DNA of 64,000 nucleotides, taken from assembly GCA_021399445.1 (NCBI GenBank), contig JAJTUQ010000012.1, forward strand, positions 124,001-188,000, read 5' to 3'. The stretch comes from Xylogone sp. PMI_703. Lineage: Eukaryota; Ascomycota; Leotiomycetes. The translations under genes were made by a program, and so were the position numbers. Below, one piece after another: positions 23,832 through 34,280 of this stretch. Position 1 is the first letter of the stretch. The number at the start of each line of letters is the position of its first letter. The notes under the pieces were generated by a model. It was not told the origin of the DNA and did not search any database. It worked only from the letters and a program-made list of their open reading frames with translations.

Positions 23832-24814
23832 CCCCACTCTATGCCTAGCAACACAGTCGCAAGGAACATGGCCGCCGTGGCGGACCATGTCATTGCTAGA
23901 AACTGCATCGATACGTGCGCGTATATGACATAGGGTTTTGACGCTGCGGAGTTGAGAGAAGACACTGAAGAGCGAGCCATTCCGGTGCTGATTGCAGAGG
24001 CGATGAGTAGAGCAAGGAATGAGGATCCGGCAATGCAGGTGTTGAGGAAGTTGCGGCGCCGTATACCGCTGAAGGTGCCAGGAACTGTGAGCAAGAGGAC
24101 GACTACGTTCACCATGCTGATCATGTAGAAAACAAAGGGGGAGACAAAGGTGAGAGTGATGGGCGCAACGTGCGTTGATGCAGCTGTGGAAACCGCTGTC
24201 GGCACAATAATAAAGGTCTCAGTCGATGTCGTTGGAGTAGGGTTCTGAAGAGTTCCCTCAGTAGTCACCAATGAGAGCGAGGTTGGTATCGAAGTAGGCA
24301 CTGTGGCTGCGGTGTCTGTGACTGTGATAGTTGCTGTTGTTCCCTTCACCACAGCCTGTCTGGCCGTCAAAGGTTCAGTGATGAGCGAAAATGACGGAGT
24401 ATTGCTGAAGATGTGTGTTGCATAATACCCATTCTTGTAGCTTGCATATACAGTTTGGTAGCTATACAACCTGCTCTCAACACTCAATATTTGTTCGCGT
24501 AGATTGAACGTCTTCCTGGCGTCCTTGTGGCACTGGCGATAGTCATCATCGTCAGTATCTCCGTCCTGTGCCCCTGAGCAAACCACATTTAGGTACAGAT
24601 CCCAAGTCCAGGAGCCGCGTATTAGGGGGGTCCAAGCTGCGTTAGTGAAGTTGACTTGGACAGAGAAAATGGAGAGGGCGTTGGAAAACATGTTGATGTG
24701 GTGATGAGGTGTGCCTGAGATCACCGTTGCCGCTAGGTTAATAACAATGACGGCAACTCCAACATACCAGGCGAGGAGCCAAGCTGATATTGGGAGAAGG
24801 CGAGGCATGATCAC

Positions 24815-25385
24815 AAACCTAGCTATTCGTCCATGAGGTCTAGAGATAGGAGTTCCGTGACAGGCAGTCGTTTAAATACCTTAAATACAAGTAATTCTAC
24901 CAATAGAGGACGGGTGGGAACACGGCCTTAATGGCACGGTGACTTTGCCGAATACGAGGGTTAATTGCCAGCCCAAGCGTCACCCGAGTTTTGGTTGAGG
25001 TACCTTCAAAGCGAAGACCGTACATGCCATGTCTCCAAAGCCTGGCTAGGTGAGCGGGCCCACATGACTCGAGACTGCTGTCCGTTGCCATATATAGAAT
25101 TATATCCAGCAAAAATGTGAGATAACCGGAAACCAGAGATTGCGATTGCTATATCAAAGATTTCCTTAATCAACCATATCCTACAGAATCAATAGTTTAT
25201 GTTCAATAACAAGATACCTAATATATCAAAGTCTTGAGCTCCGCATGCTTTTACAATATCAGAAAATAACAAACAATGAATATGGAAGTAATATCGACAA
25301 ACTTACTAACTATACTGCGAAATCCGAGAGCCAAATCGATTTGTTAGCTAGCTAGTGAAAAGCTCGTTCAGCAGAGTTTCCTTCG
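24815..25385. other. Intergenic, no gene recognised
   Basis: Upstream region of the split membrane-protein gene; its promoter must lie here. A short minus-strand frame (25112-24897) resembles no family. Confidence 0.4.
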
Positions 25386-26093
25386 ATGGCTAAGATAGCG
25401 CGTGATTGCCTAGATATCGCCGCCAAATCCATGGCAATCTAAGCCAGCCGTCAAACATTGTTTACGCTGCGGATGCGTCTCATCGCACTTTTTCCTTCTC
25501 AAACGACAAGTCCAGCAGCCGTTTTGGCTACGGTCGGCATTGCAATATCCAATCAATCCTCAATAAGGATTACGTCAAAGAAGGCTTATATATGCACGCA
25601 GGTCACAGAGTTCTTAAGGGCCGCATAACATACTTGTTCCAATTTATAAATCGTGAAGAGGTCTCGATCAGAGATCCATCTCTAGAGATTGTGTATAGAT
25701 GGACAAGGGCCTAGTGGAACTTGTCGTTTAGCATGTAATGGTATTTATGGCCACATCTAGTGCTTACGTACGATTTTGGATGACCTATATTCTCGTATAA
25801 AGGCAACATGATCGGCAACCTTTTGTCGCAGTCCGAGCGCGTGTTCTGCTACTAGCCGACCTGTACCTTACAGCATATGTGCACAGCACATCCCAGAAAG
25901 AAGGGGGATTGTTGTACTGTAAGATGGTCGTGGCCAGGATTATTGAGTATGGAGGGATAGAGATAACCGTGCAGTACTGTATCTACAGCACGGTAACCCG
26001 GATTACTACCTAAAACCAAGTACCCTCCGAATTTACAGTAACAGAATGTCGTGTCCTCGGCCGACCGGCTCTACGCGGGCGCAGCCAGTGAGA
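25386..26093 (-). repeat. Inverted duplicate of 49.1-49.8 kb region, proximal part
   Basis: The reverse complement matches about 49130-49830 across the promoter and first codons of the Zn2Cys6 regulator, including matched stretches upstream of the start. Similarity stops near 25425, shortly after the zinc cluster, and continues past the hAT insertion at 28324. Many single-base differences and small indels show that it is not a very recent copy. Confidence 0.85.
25425..25540 (-). pseudogene. Truncated copy of Zn2Cys6 DNA-binding domain
   Basis: The ATG is at 25540. The nucleotide sequence follows the first ~45 codons of the regulator at 49683, including the codons for the zinc-cluster cysteines. 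A small deletion just after the start shifts the frame and a stop follows at once. Similarity ends right after the cysteine cluster, so nothing of the regulatory domain was copied. It is non-functional. Confidence 0.8.
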
Positions 26094-26101
26094 GATAGGG
26101 T

Positions 26102-28323
26102 TAGGGATGGCCAGGGTAAATTTACGTAAATTTACATATATAACTTACCAGTAAATTAACCGTAAGTTTTGATAATTTTCGTCATATTTTACAAGTGCCC
26201 GGAGAACATATGCTTCAGGGCCAATAACATCACTCATAACTACCATCAACGTCTCGTTTTCTTTTCAGAGTCCCTCTATCACTAGCCTCATTGCCTTCTG
26301 TTTCTATGATCTCTGGTAGTGACTCTTCAAGCTCAAGAGCTTCCTCGTCACTCAACTGATCAAGCCGCTTCTTTATTTTCGCCGTCACTTCCTTCTGTCG
26401 GTCTAAAATTCTACGATTGATATGGATATAGCAAATTTTATCCACCTTCTCGACCTTCAGCCGGTTATGGCGTGTATGTGTGAGATTCATGGTTGAAAAT
26501 GCCCTTTCATACGGCACCGAGTTCGCTGGCGTCTCAAAGAGCCGCATTGCAAGGTCTGCTAGATCTGGAGAGTATTCTGAAGCAAACTGCCAGAAAGTAT
26601 ACGGGTCATCTACAACTTCGCGTTCCCAAAGTTCGCCACTCTCAAACCCTTCTCTCATCCTCTTAAAATTTAAGAAATCTCGTTGGATTCCTATATGCTT
26701 TTCCGAAGTGGTATGCGTCTTGATGAATTTGAATATGGTTGTTTGATCACCGATGTTAAATGCCTGATGGACATTCTTAGGGTCAAGGTGGAAGGAAACC
26801 AGATGAATTGGCAGCAACTGCACCGCTCTTCTGGCTCTGAAAACACTAAGGAGATCATATGAAGCAGAGTGACATCTAAGCGTCTCCTTGATCTGGGCCC
26901 AGCGACTTTTCACGTAACCTAAATGAGCATTGGAGCTTTCGGAAGCAATCTGAGCCTCATGGATAGGCTTAAGAATATCAAGCAGCTCCTCAATTCCAGC
27001 CCAGAAAGCATATTCATTGATCGGCTCCAAGGTTAGCTGGATCGCATTCACTGCTAATATCTCGCGCAAATGCCTTTAACGCATCCTTGGAACGCTGCAG
27101 GTGGGCAAGAACATTGTACTGAGCCCCCCACCGAGTTTCGCAGGCCAGGGTCAGGGCATACTCTTGACCGTATACCTCTTGCTGGTAGCGGCGAAGCAGA
27201 GCTAGCTGTTTGTTGGCAACACGGAAATGGGCAACAATGGTATTGGTACTCTTCATTGTCTTGTCGAATGGATGTAGATTGATGATATCCTGTATTAAGA
27301 GTTGCAACCCATGAGAATCACATGGCACAAAAAAGGTGGTTTGAAATCTCTCAAAGCGACGAAGCTCTTCCCACATAGATCTCATAGTCCGGCAAGTGTC
27401 AGTGGCTATGCTATTCGCCGGAGGAAGCTTGCGGCCTATTGACTGTTCTAGAGTATCGAGCTGATTATTAAACCATTGCGCCTGACGTTGGGCGGACCAT
27501 GTTCCCACTGGTACAGCCTCATATTTGATGCAGAAAGGTCCGGATGGCGTGTTTATACAGAGGTTGGTAATCCGATCTCGACTAGTGTTTGAAGACTCGT
27601 CTATAATGAGGTTGATAATTCTGCTCCGTCCCAGAATCTCTTCCACCTGGCCCTTGGTCTCATCATAGCACAGACCCAGGATCCTGCCAGCAAAGGCCTT
27701 TCTATCCGGCAGTTCGAATGCAGGTGCCAGCCTCGTGATAAATGATTTCATATAAACGTCATTGTATATTGAGAATGGTCTTGCACCACAATAAATAGTG
27801 TATCCAGCGAGCTTTTCCAGCTCTTCTACCTCTTCCTTCGAAAGTTGCCGCATCTTCACCGGTTGCTGCCTGAATAAAAGCTTCTTCTGACCATATTTTG
27901 GTGTTTTCGCCGCAGAAGAGCCTGGTAGGGAGGGCATTCACTCAGGTGCGCCGCCATGCGAGATACATTGAGCGCGTATTGCCAGTGGCAGTGACGGCAT
28001 CGGACCTGTTTGCACTGCAATATGGTTAGGAAGATATTCATGAGGAGAGAGGCAACGTACTTTCTTATCTTCTGGAGCAACGCTCTTCACGAACTCCGAG
28101 TGGATCGCAAGATTTTCCTTCTTGACCATTTTGTTGGAGGTTGAGTGAGACGCGTTTAGGGGTTGGTTGGAATTGCGCTGTGGAGCGAAAGCCGAAATAG
28201 GTATAGTCATATTCTAATCTGGTATAGCTTTATTTACTGGTAATTTACGAGATTTCTTAATTTACGGTTTGTAAAGCCCAATTTACCGTTAATCTTGTTA
28301 AATACGGTAAATTGCCATCCCTA
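26102..28323 (-). mobile_element. hAT transposon, 2222 bp, second family
   Basis: The ends are inverted TAGGGATGGC, and an identical 8-bp duplication GATAGGGT flanks the element (26094-26101 and 28324-28331). Outside the duplication, sequence homologous to the 49.0-49.1 kb region continues without interruption, giving an independent pre-insertion reference. Subterminal regions repeat GTAAATTTAC/AATTTACGGT words. One transposase gene on the minus strand fills the element. Confidence 0.93.
26230..28210 (-). pseudogene. hAT transposase with probable frameshifts
   Basis: Exon 1 is 28210-28061 and a 55-bp intron (28060-28006) leads into a BED-like zinc finger (VRCRHCHWQYALNVSRMAAHL). The long catalytic frame 27937-27014 contains LIIDESSNTSRDR, ATDTCRTMRSMWEE and PCDSHGLQLLIQDII. 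The last frame 27069-26230 holds the dimerisation region (YTFWQFASEYSPDLADLAMRLF, then SVPYERAFSTMN). Frame changes are needed between the finger and the catalytic region (about 27900-27940) and at about 27060. Neither has a clear intron, so the copy looks inactive. The 3' part encodes an acidic tail with a basic end. Confidence 0.8.
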
Positions 28324-28450
28324 GATAGGGTTGAATCGCGATGCTGTGAAAGGGGCAGAGAGGATTTGAAAGCCGCTGTACTGTGCTTAAAAAGGTCCAA
28401 GTTGGAGGGGAGGGGCTTCGAGTTCAATGGAGCGAGTATACGTAGGGTAC
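28324..28450. repeat. Inverted duplicate of 49.0-49.1 kb region, distal part
   Basis: Reverse-complement match to about 49010-49130, for example GCGATGCTGTGAAAGG and CTTAAAAAGGTCCAAGTTGG. It continues the duplicated block interrupted by the hAT element. Homology ends at the edge of the GAT/ATC palindrome. Confidence 0.82.
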
Positions 28451-28452
28451 CC

Positions 28453-28549
<97 letters not shown>

Positions 28550-28550
28550 T
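28453..28550. repeat. GAT/ATC trinucleotide palindrome
   Basis: About 16 GAT units are followed directly by about 16 ATC units, centred on GATGATCATC near 28500, giving a nearly perfect 98-bp inverted repeat able to form a hairpin or cruciform. It sits exactly where similarity between the two duplicated blocks ends. Confidence 0.95.
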
Positions 28551-28924
28551 ATTTACGCCCAGGATGTTGCTAGATCATGCTTAGCGGATGTTCGATAGCT
28601 GATGAGTGGTGTCCTTTTTCCATTTCCACAGTTCGGTCGTGCGTAAATTACTCACTAACGTAACGGACTTACAGCTTCCGCTTCTTGGCTCAACTCAGCT
28701 AGATTAGTTTATGCCTTTTGTACAATTAGCCATTTTGAATTGACCAATGCATGATACACCTTTCACGCGGTGCTGTTCTGTTGTCTGCGAGATTTTGTAA
28801 CCAATATTGGACAAAGCTCTTTAATCTTAAGTAGAAGTCTAGCGGGAAATTTCCATTGGTCATTTTACGAACGTATTTTACCATATAAATGCCGTTAGAT
28901 TAGCTAAATAAGTACATAGATATA
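28551..28924. other. Intergenic, no gene recognised
   Basis: AT-rich spacer between the palindrome and the left end of the Fot1-type element. Nothing was recognised. Confidence 0.4.
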
Positions 28925-30770
28925 AGTCCCCCCCCTGGGATTACGCGCACCCGGGAAAACGCGCACCCATCAAAACATTCCACCAACACCACTCTCAGTT
29001 TTCAACCTCGAATAACTCAACAAGCACTAGTCCAAATGAATTCAAAGTCGAAAGCGAAGGACGAAACCCTTCGATTAGCTGTCCAATCATACCAAAATCG
29101 CGAATTTCCTTCAATCCGAGCTTCCGCAAAGGCATACAATCTGAGCGAGTCTAGTTTACGATGTAGACTACGCAGTGGGGAAAACCGGTCAACTAGTCAC
29201 TCCAATCAGCAATTATTATCACCTAGCCAGGAAGAGATGTTAGCCAATTGGATTCTAGACTTAGAGGCCCAAGGGCATGCCCCAACACACGGTCAGGTCC
29301 GAGAAATGGCTCAAATAATCAGACGCGTTAGTCATGGGCCATCTACAGCTCTACAACCAATAGGAAATAATTGGATTCAACGCTTCAAATTGCGAAACCC
29401 ACGTGTTGCAACTATATTAGGAAAGGCTCTAGATTCAGCGCGTATGGAAGGAACCAGTTTGGAAGCTCTTCAAAGGTGGTTTGCCTTATTTCACGAGACA
29501 ATTACTACCCATAAGATCAAGCCACATCGTATATACAATATGGACGAGACGGGTATTGCTTTAGGGGCTTGTGCTAATCAATATGTACTTGGAGATTCAG
29601 AGAAAAAGCAGACATACCTCAAAACGCCAGAAAATCGAGAGTGGGTTACAATTGTAGAGACAATTGGTGCTACCGGCAAGTTCCTTCAGCCTCTGGTTAT
29701 ATTCAAAGGCCAGAACCTTCAATCAACCTGGTTTCCATATAATCAACTCCCTCCATGGAAATTCGACGTGTCTATGAATGGCTGGACTTCAAATAGAGTG
29801 GCAATTGGTTGGTTACAAGAAGTGTTTCTACCTCAATGCGAGAAGGATCCTAACAGCCCCACCTTATTGATTGTTGATGGCCATCACTCTCATTGTAGCA
29901 TTGAATTTATGTGGGAAGCTAGGCAAAATAGAGTGATTATATTGTATTTACCGGCACACTCTTCTCATGTTACTCAGCCATTGGATTTAAGTTGTTTTTC
30001 AGGGGTCAAAAAGAAATATCGTGACCATATTGCAGCTCTTACTCAATACGATGACTCTGCACCAATCAAGAAGATTCATTTCTGTCAATATTATTAATTG
30101 GCTCGTCTAGAAGGCCTACGTGAAGAGCCTATCAAAGCTGGCTTCAATGCTGCAGGTCTAGTTCCATATAATCCAAGAAAATTATTAGATTCGCGTATGG
30201 TTAGAGCTGGGAAGGGGGTCACCACTCAACCAACTCCAACACCACAAATAACACTCCAAACGCCTTTCAAGGCTCAAATCACTTTAGATGAAGTATGGGT
30301 AACGACCCCTGAGAACGTTCAACAACTCAAATTGGGCATTCAACTATAGAAGGAAGTGTTCAACTCGGTAGACCTATACGTGTATTATTACGCAAAATCC
30401 AGAAGGGCATGGGCAAGATCAACGCGTCGGAAGCTAAAGCCATATACGATTATAAAGGTATAAAGGCCAAATTAGATGCTACAAGGCCTCTACAAGGTAG
30501 AACTAAAGTCAAACCAGACCCTAATTCAAAGTTTGCCAATATAGATAACATTGTTCAGGCACAGAAGGAAGAGCAGGAAAAGAAGGCAAAATACGCAACA
30601 AACAACCCAGAATCAAAGCTTCAAGAGACGGCTGACCTTCTAGAGACCAAGGGGATAGAGGAGTTCATGTTTACCTTTCAGGTATAGTAATTAGTAGTTG
30701 TTGAATAAATCGGCTGTTTGTATCGTAATTCTATGGTGGTGGGGGTGCGCGTAATCCCGGAGGGGGGACT
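28925..30770 (+). mobile_element. Fot1/pogo-type transposon, 1846 bp
   Basis: Inverted termini begin AGTCCCCCC and include GGGATTACGCGCACCC at both ends. TA flanks each side (28923-28924 and 30771-30772). It contains one transposase gene with two lesions. Its right TA is also the left TA of the neighbouring MITE, so two elements lie back to back. Confidence 0.93.
29036..30687 (+). pseudogene. Fot1/pogo transposase with in-frame stop and frameshift
   Basis: An N-terminal helix-turn-helix (FPSIRASAKAYNLSESSL) and CENP-B-type domain precede the catalytic core: NMDETG, LLIVDGHHSH and LPAHSSHVTQPLDLS. The three acids give the DDD pattern usual for fungal pogo elements. A TAA at 30095-30097 interrupts an otherwise continuous frame (Q-Y-Y before, L-A-R-L-E-G after) where CAA or CAG would be expected. 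This is a C-to-T change of the type RIP makes. A stop at 30346-30348 followed by a frame change joins the Lys-rich C-terminal part ending at 30687. The copy is therefore inactive but little decayed. Confidence 0.88.
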
Positions 30771-30772
30771 TA

Positions 30773-31199
30773 ACGTAATTCCCTGTTCACCAAAACACCT
30801 GGTTTACCGAAACACTGAAATTCACCGCAAAATCGACGAAAACTGTACGTTAATTACTCAACAACCATAAGATTATATTTGACCAAATTTTGAAATCTTT
30901 TTATTTATTAAATAATCAATAAATAAGCAAATTCTGATCTGTTCAACATGCGTGGTACCTGTTGTATAATAAAATAGCATTACTTTACAGGTCCAAAATC
31001 TAATTTAACCATATTAAACATCTTTAAGCGTCAGAATAACCATCTCTTTTGAATTATATTGAAATAATTAGCTATTTTACAAGATATTATCTTTTTAAAT
31101 TATATGGTTGTTGAGTTATTGACGTACAGTTTTCGTCGATTTTGCGATGAATTTCAGTGTTTCGGTAAACCAGGTGTTTCGGTGAACAGGAAATTACGT
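30773..31199. mobile_element. MITE, 427 bp, TA target site
   Basis: Terminal inverted repeats begin ACGTAATTCC and extend about 95 bp through the AAACACCTGGTTTACCGAAA block and the CTCAACAACCATA segment. TA lies on both sides (30771-30772 and 31200-31201). Length, TA duplication, first ten bases and the inner AACTCAACAACCA motif match the MITE at 11206-11634, so both belong to one superfamily with diverged outer repeats. Confidence 0.87.
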
Positions 31200-31201
31200 T
31201 A

Positions 31202-31440
31202 TTAACAGTAGCAAAAGTGGAGTCAGAGTTGTTGTTGCTGGCGTCAGCAATTAAGCCATAAAGGATCAGCCAGCACGTAGCTGGGAAATGCCATCAGTTA
31301 GTAACGCAGCCTAGATAGCCACCCTGGTTGTTGATGGCGTCAGCGAAATGACCAAAATGAGGGCTAGCCAAGTCTAGTGAAGTCTAGTTGTTTATTGTAT
31401 TAATTGCACTCTGGTTTATAAAATCAATCTGATTTTCAGC
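31202..31440 (-). repeat. Gene-free copy of bZIP-flank repeat
   Basis: The reverse complement aligns with the upstream flank of bZIP copy 1 (about 17690-17845). It has the two motif copies at the same ~95-100 bp spacing (GCTGGCGTCAGC at 31237-31248 and TGATGGCGTCAGC at 31332-31344) and shared neighbouring words such as TTTTGCTACTGTT. No bZIP coding sequence follows. Confidence 0.65.
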
Positions 31441-32200
31441 TCGGAAGTTAGTCAATTGAGCCAAGCAGAAACCATCCCTTGCATAAATCCCTTCGACGTT
31501 TTGAAAACTCAATACACCATTTCTACTTCTAATTTCCTCTGTTATAGTGTCATTCTTCCTCTCAATGGCTTATTAAGTGCTGTCGCATTCGCTTTAATGT
31601 TTACAAAGATGTAGTTTTCGCCAATTGTGATCTCCGCCTTCACGGTATTATTTATTCTAAAGTGTAATCACAGCACATCTTGTACTGCCTGTTGGGCGGC
31701 CGGCAACCGCATGAGCTAGTATTTTCACGCGTTTCTAATGATATACACGATGGTTTGTTCGAAACTCATATATACCTTCACCCAAATGATTGTGATATGT
31801 CCGCCATTCGCTGCTGCCGTTACCTTTTATTGTCTCAAAGCATATAATGGCTCTACGTGCACAGGTTTAGGTACAGATTTATTTATACAGGAGTATAATA
31901 TAACCGTTAAAGTAGCTTCTGGTTCTAGTAACATCCCCGTATCTGGCAACATCCCCACGAAATCATCTATCTCATAACGTCACCAATATTTCCTATTTAA
32001 AGCTTAGTGCTTATTCAGAGCTGAGGCGCCACTAATTATCACATTTCGCCGAATTACCCTGTGGTAGTTGGATCAGGGGGGCACATTCCGAAATTTTATA
32101 GCCATTCCTTCACTAAGCTGCTATATATGGCTTTCTCTTTAGATGTAGGTTTCTTTTTCATAATGTATCTTATACTTCAAAACACAGCAAAGATATCATC
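31441..32200. other. Intergenic, promoter side of hemerythrin-like gene
   Basis: No gene was recognised. A TATATA box at about 32123-32128 lies ~75 bp before the start codon of the next gene. Confidence 0.4.
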
Positions 32201-33048
32201 ATGAGCACCATGAGTCAAGTCTGGGCCGATACTCCATTCGCCCTCATCCCAGTGCCCCATCCAGATGAGGACATCACGAGGCACCATTCCTCAGTATGGG
32301 TAGCTCGAGAAATGACTGGCGCCCACAACTGCATGCTCCGCTGTTTGAACTCTATATATCACCAATTCATGTACGTGAAACTGCCGAAAGACATCAAAGA
32401 CCTTCTCACATACATCACCTTCTGGTATGACTGGGTCCATGAGCATCATGATGGCGAGGAAAAGATATTCTTCCCTATCATCGAGGAAGCCAGTGGGAGA
32501 AGGGGGATTATGGAAGTGAACGTGAAACAGCATGATGCTTTAGAATCTGCATTAGAGGAGTTCGGTGTCTATGCTAAAGAGACCAGTGTGGAGAAATATG
32601 ATGGGGCCAAGATTAGGGAGATCTTGGATAGGGTTGGGCCGGTTTTGTCGCAGCATTTGAATGATGAGATAAACACTTTGCTAGCGCTAGATACAATTGA
32701 CAGTGAGAAGTTAAAGAAAGCCTGGAATGCGTTTGACCTCCAGATGAGGAATGGAAATGCGGTAAGAAAGTACTCTTTTAGTCCCCTTCTTATTTTGTGA
32801 TTCCTTTCTGCAACGACCATCATGACTGACTACTCGAGTGTCAAATTTAGTCTGTCACATTGCCGATTGTTTTCGGGACTTCCGACAATGAATTTCCTGG
32901 GGCGGGAGAATGGCCGGAGGTTCCCGCTTTTATTCGGATGATTACACATTATTTGCTGGAGAGAAAACACCAGAGTGTCTGGAGATTCAATCCATCAACT
33001 ACTTGGGGGACAAAGCGACCATTGCACTTTGTAAAAGAATCAGCCTAG
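32201..33048 (+). CDS. Hemerythrin-like domain protein
   Basis: The exons are 32201-32761 and 32851-33048, with an 89-bp intron (GTAAGA...TTTAG, phase 0), giving 252 aa. A four-helix hemerythrin fold with a non-haem di-iron or single metal site is indicated by spaced histidines and acids: TRHHSSVWVAREMTGAHNC, then WVHEHHDGEEKIFFPII, KQHDALESALEEFG and SQHLNDEI. Such small fungal proteins are thought to bind oxygen, nitric oxide or iron in the cytosol; the substrate here is unknown. The C-terminal exon (WPEVPAFIRMITHYL) lies outside the core domain and is typical of the fungal subfamily. All frames are open. Confidence 0.88.
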
Positions 33049-34280
33049 TTACCTATCCATTGCATACAAGTGGCTTAGGTTAACGCAGAAGTCGGATTTT
33101 AAATACAGGCTTGCTAACCTGCATAATATCTGCTTATCATAATAGTCCACGATATTCAAATGATGTGTGGGATGGCCGAACTCATATACAAATGCTAGAA
33201 CTAGCTACTACCACGTTACTTCAATACAATGAGTTCAGCCCTTCATAATCTGTAGGGTAATTATGTTAGCTATCTTAATACTAGCTTGATAATTAGTTCT
33301 ATCGCTCCAAATCGCGAAAGTTAGAGAGCGGTGTGCCCATTCATTGGGACTATAAGCGTTGTTGCAGTACGGCCGGTTACTCCTCTGATGTGGTGCAGCG
33401 CAAACTCCAGAGGAATATATGGTATTACAGAAATGTTTTGCCTGTGAGGAAGTAGTCTGTTGGTCTGATGTTGGTAACTGAGAAAAAAATTTTTAATTTC
33501 TGACGGCAGCCGTTTACCAAATATCGAGTCTCATAGCTTAATATCTAGAAACCATTGTCCAGGGAAGTGAAGGCATCTTTCTCGTATGTGTTCTCAAGCA
33601 TTCTACTCATTATATTAATTACCAATGTCCAACTCTTACTCTACTCTCATGAAATCGAGGAGAATATAAACTTACCATGGTAATAGTTCTTCTCTTACTT
33701 GCTTGTAGTAGTACGATATTCACGATCATGTGAACTCCAATACTTATCTATAAAACCCTGGATTTACCTAATATTCCAAATTGTTCAAAGTGTGCAATGA
33801 ATCCTGCGTCATGATAGTCTTGTTGGCTAAAAAGTTCTAGGAAGGCCCGGTTGGCATTCTCAGCGTCACATTGTGTGGTTCGAACTGAAAGAATGCGCAT
33901 ATCCTATACCCGGGATAAGAGCCTCGGGATCGGCTATGTCAGCCATAAAGTTAATTGTGTCAAACATAGGAGGGTATTGAGGAGAGCGTTGTCATTATTG
34001 ATTGCCCTTTGAACCTGGAAAAGGGTATCTCTACAGCTCAAACCGTGGGAACTCAGAGTAGGCAGAAAATTGTTCTTGAAGATTCTATAAACACAATTGT
34101 TTACTAGGTATGAAGTCCGACATCGTTTCCACCATAAAATGTATCAGTGAGTAAAAATAGGCGAGACTAGCGGCAAACAGACCCCAATGATATTGTTGCA
34201 ATATCATGGGTGAATTGATAAGTACCCTCAATCTGCTTTCGAGCCTGCGCGATTTTTCGCTCCACTACAGTACACGATCG
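33049..34280. other. Intergenic, no gene recognised
   Basis: AT-rich sequence with no convincing reading frame and no repeat that could be matched within the window. Confidence 0.45.

Larger units (their letters stand above)
20474..24808 (-). pseudogene. Four-TM membrane protein gene split by a hAT insertion
   Basis: The coding sequence runs 24808-23832 and resumes at 20534-20474, with a 3.3-kb transposon between. Without the insertion and one copy of the 8-bp duplication it is an exact open frame of 346 codons. The start at the ATG 24808 precedes an N-terminal hydrophobic segment (LLPISAWLLAWYVGVAVIVI). A Ser/Thr-rich outer region follows, with two cysteines around an Asp-rich run. Three further membrane segments lie between about residues 220 and 330, then a short basic tail. 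This topology recalls the SUR7/PalI group, but no diagnostic motif was seen, so the family is unassigned. In the present state the frame reads from GIEWG into the element and stops at 23711. The last 19 residues (MERFTPVGKRISRHWKCSR) are thereby replaced by about 40 element-encoded ones. Membrane segments are retained, so some function could survive. Confidence 0.85.

Noticed and set aside
26230..28210. Treating the second hAT transposase as an intact multi-exon gene
   Set aside because: No donor/acceptor pair of normal intron length restores the frame at about 27060 or 27920.
28453..28550. Possible CRISPR-like or satellite array
   Set aside because: A plain trinucleotide repeat in two orientations without spacers.
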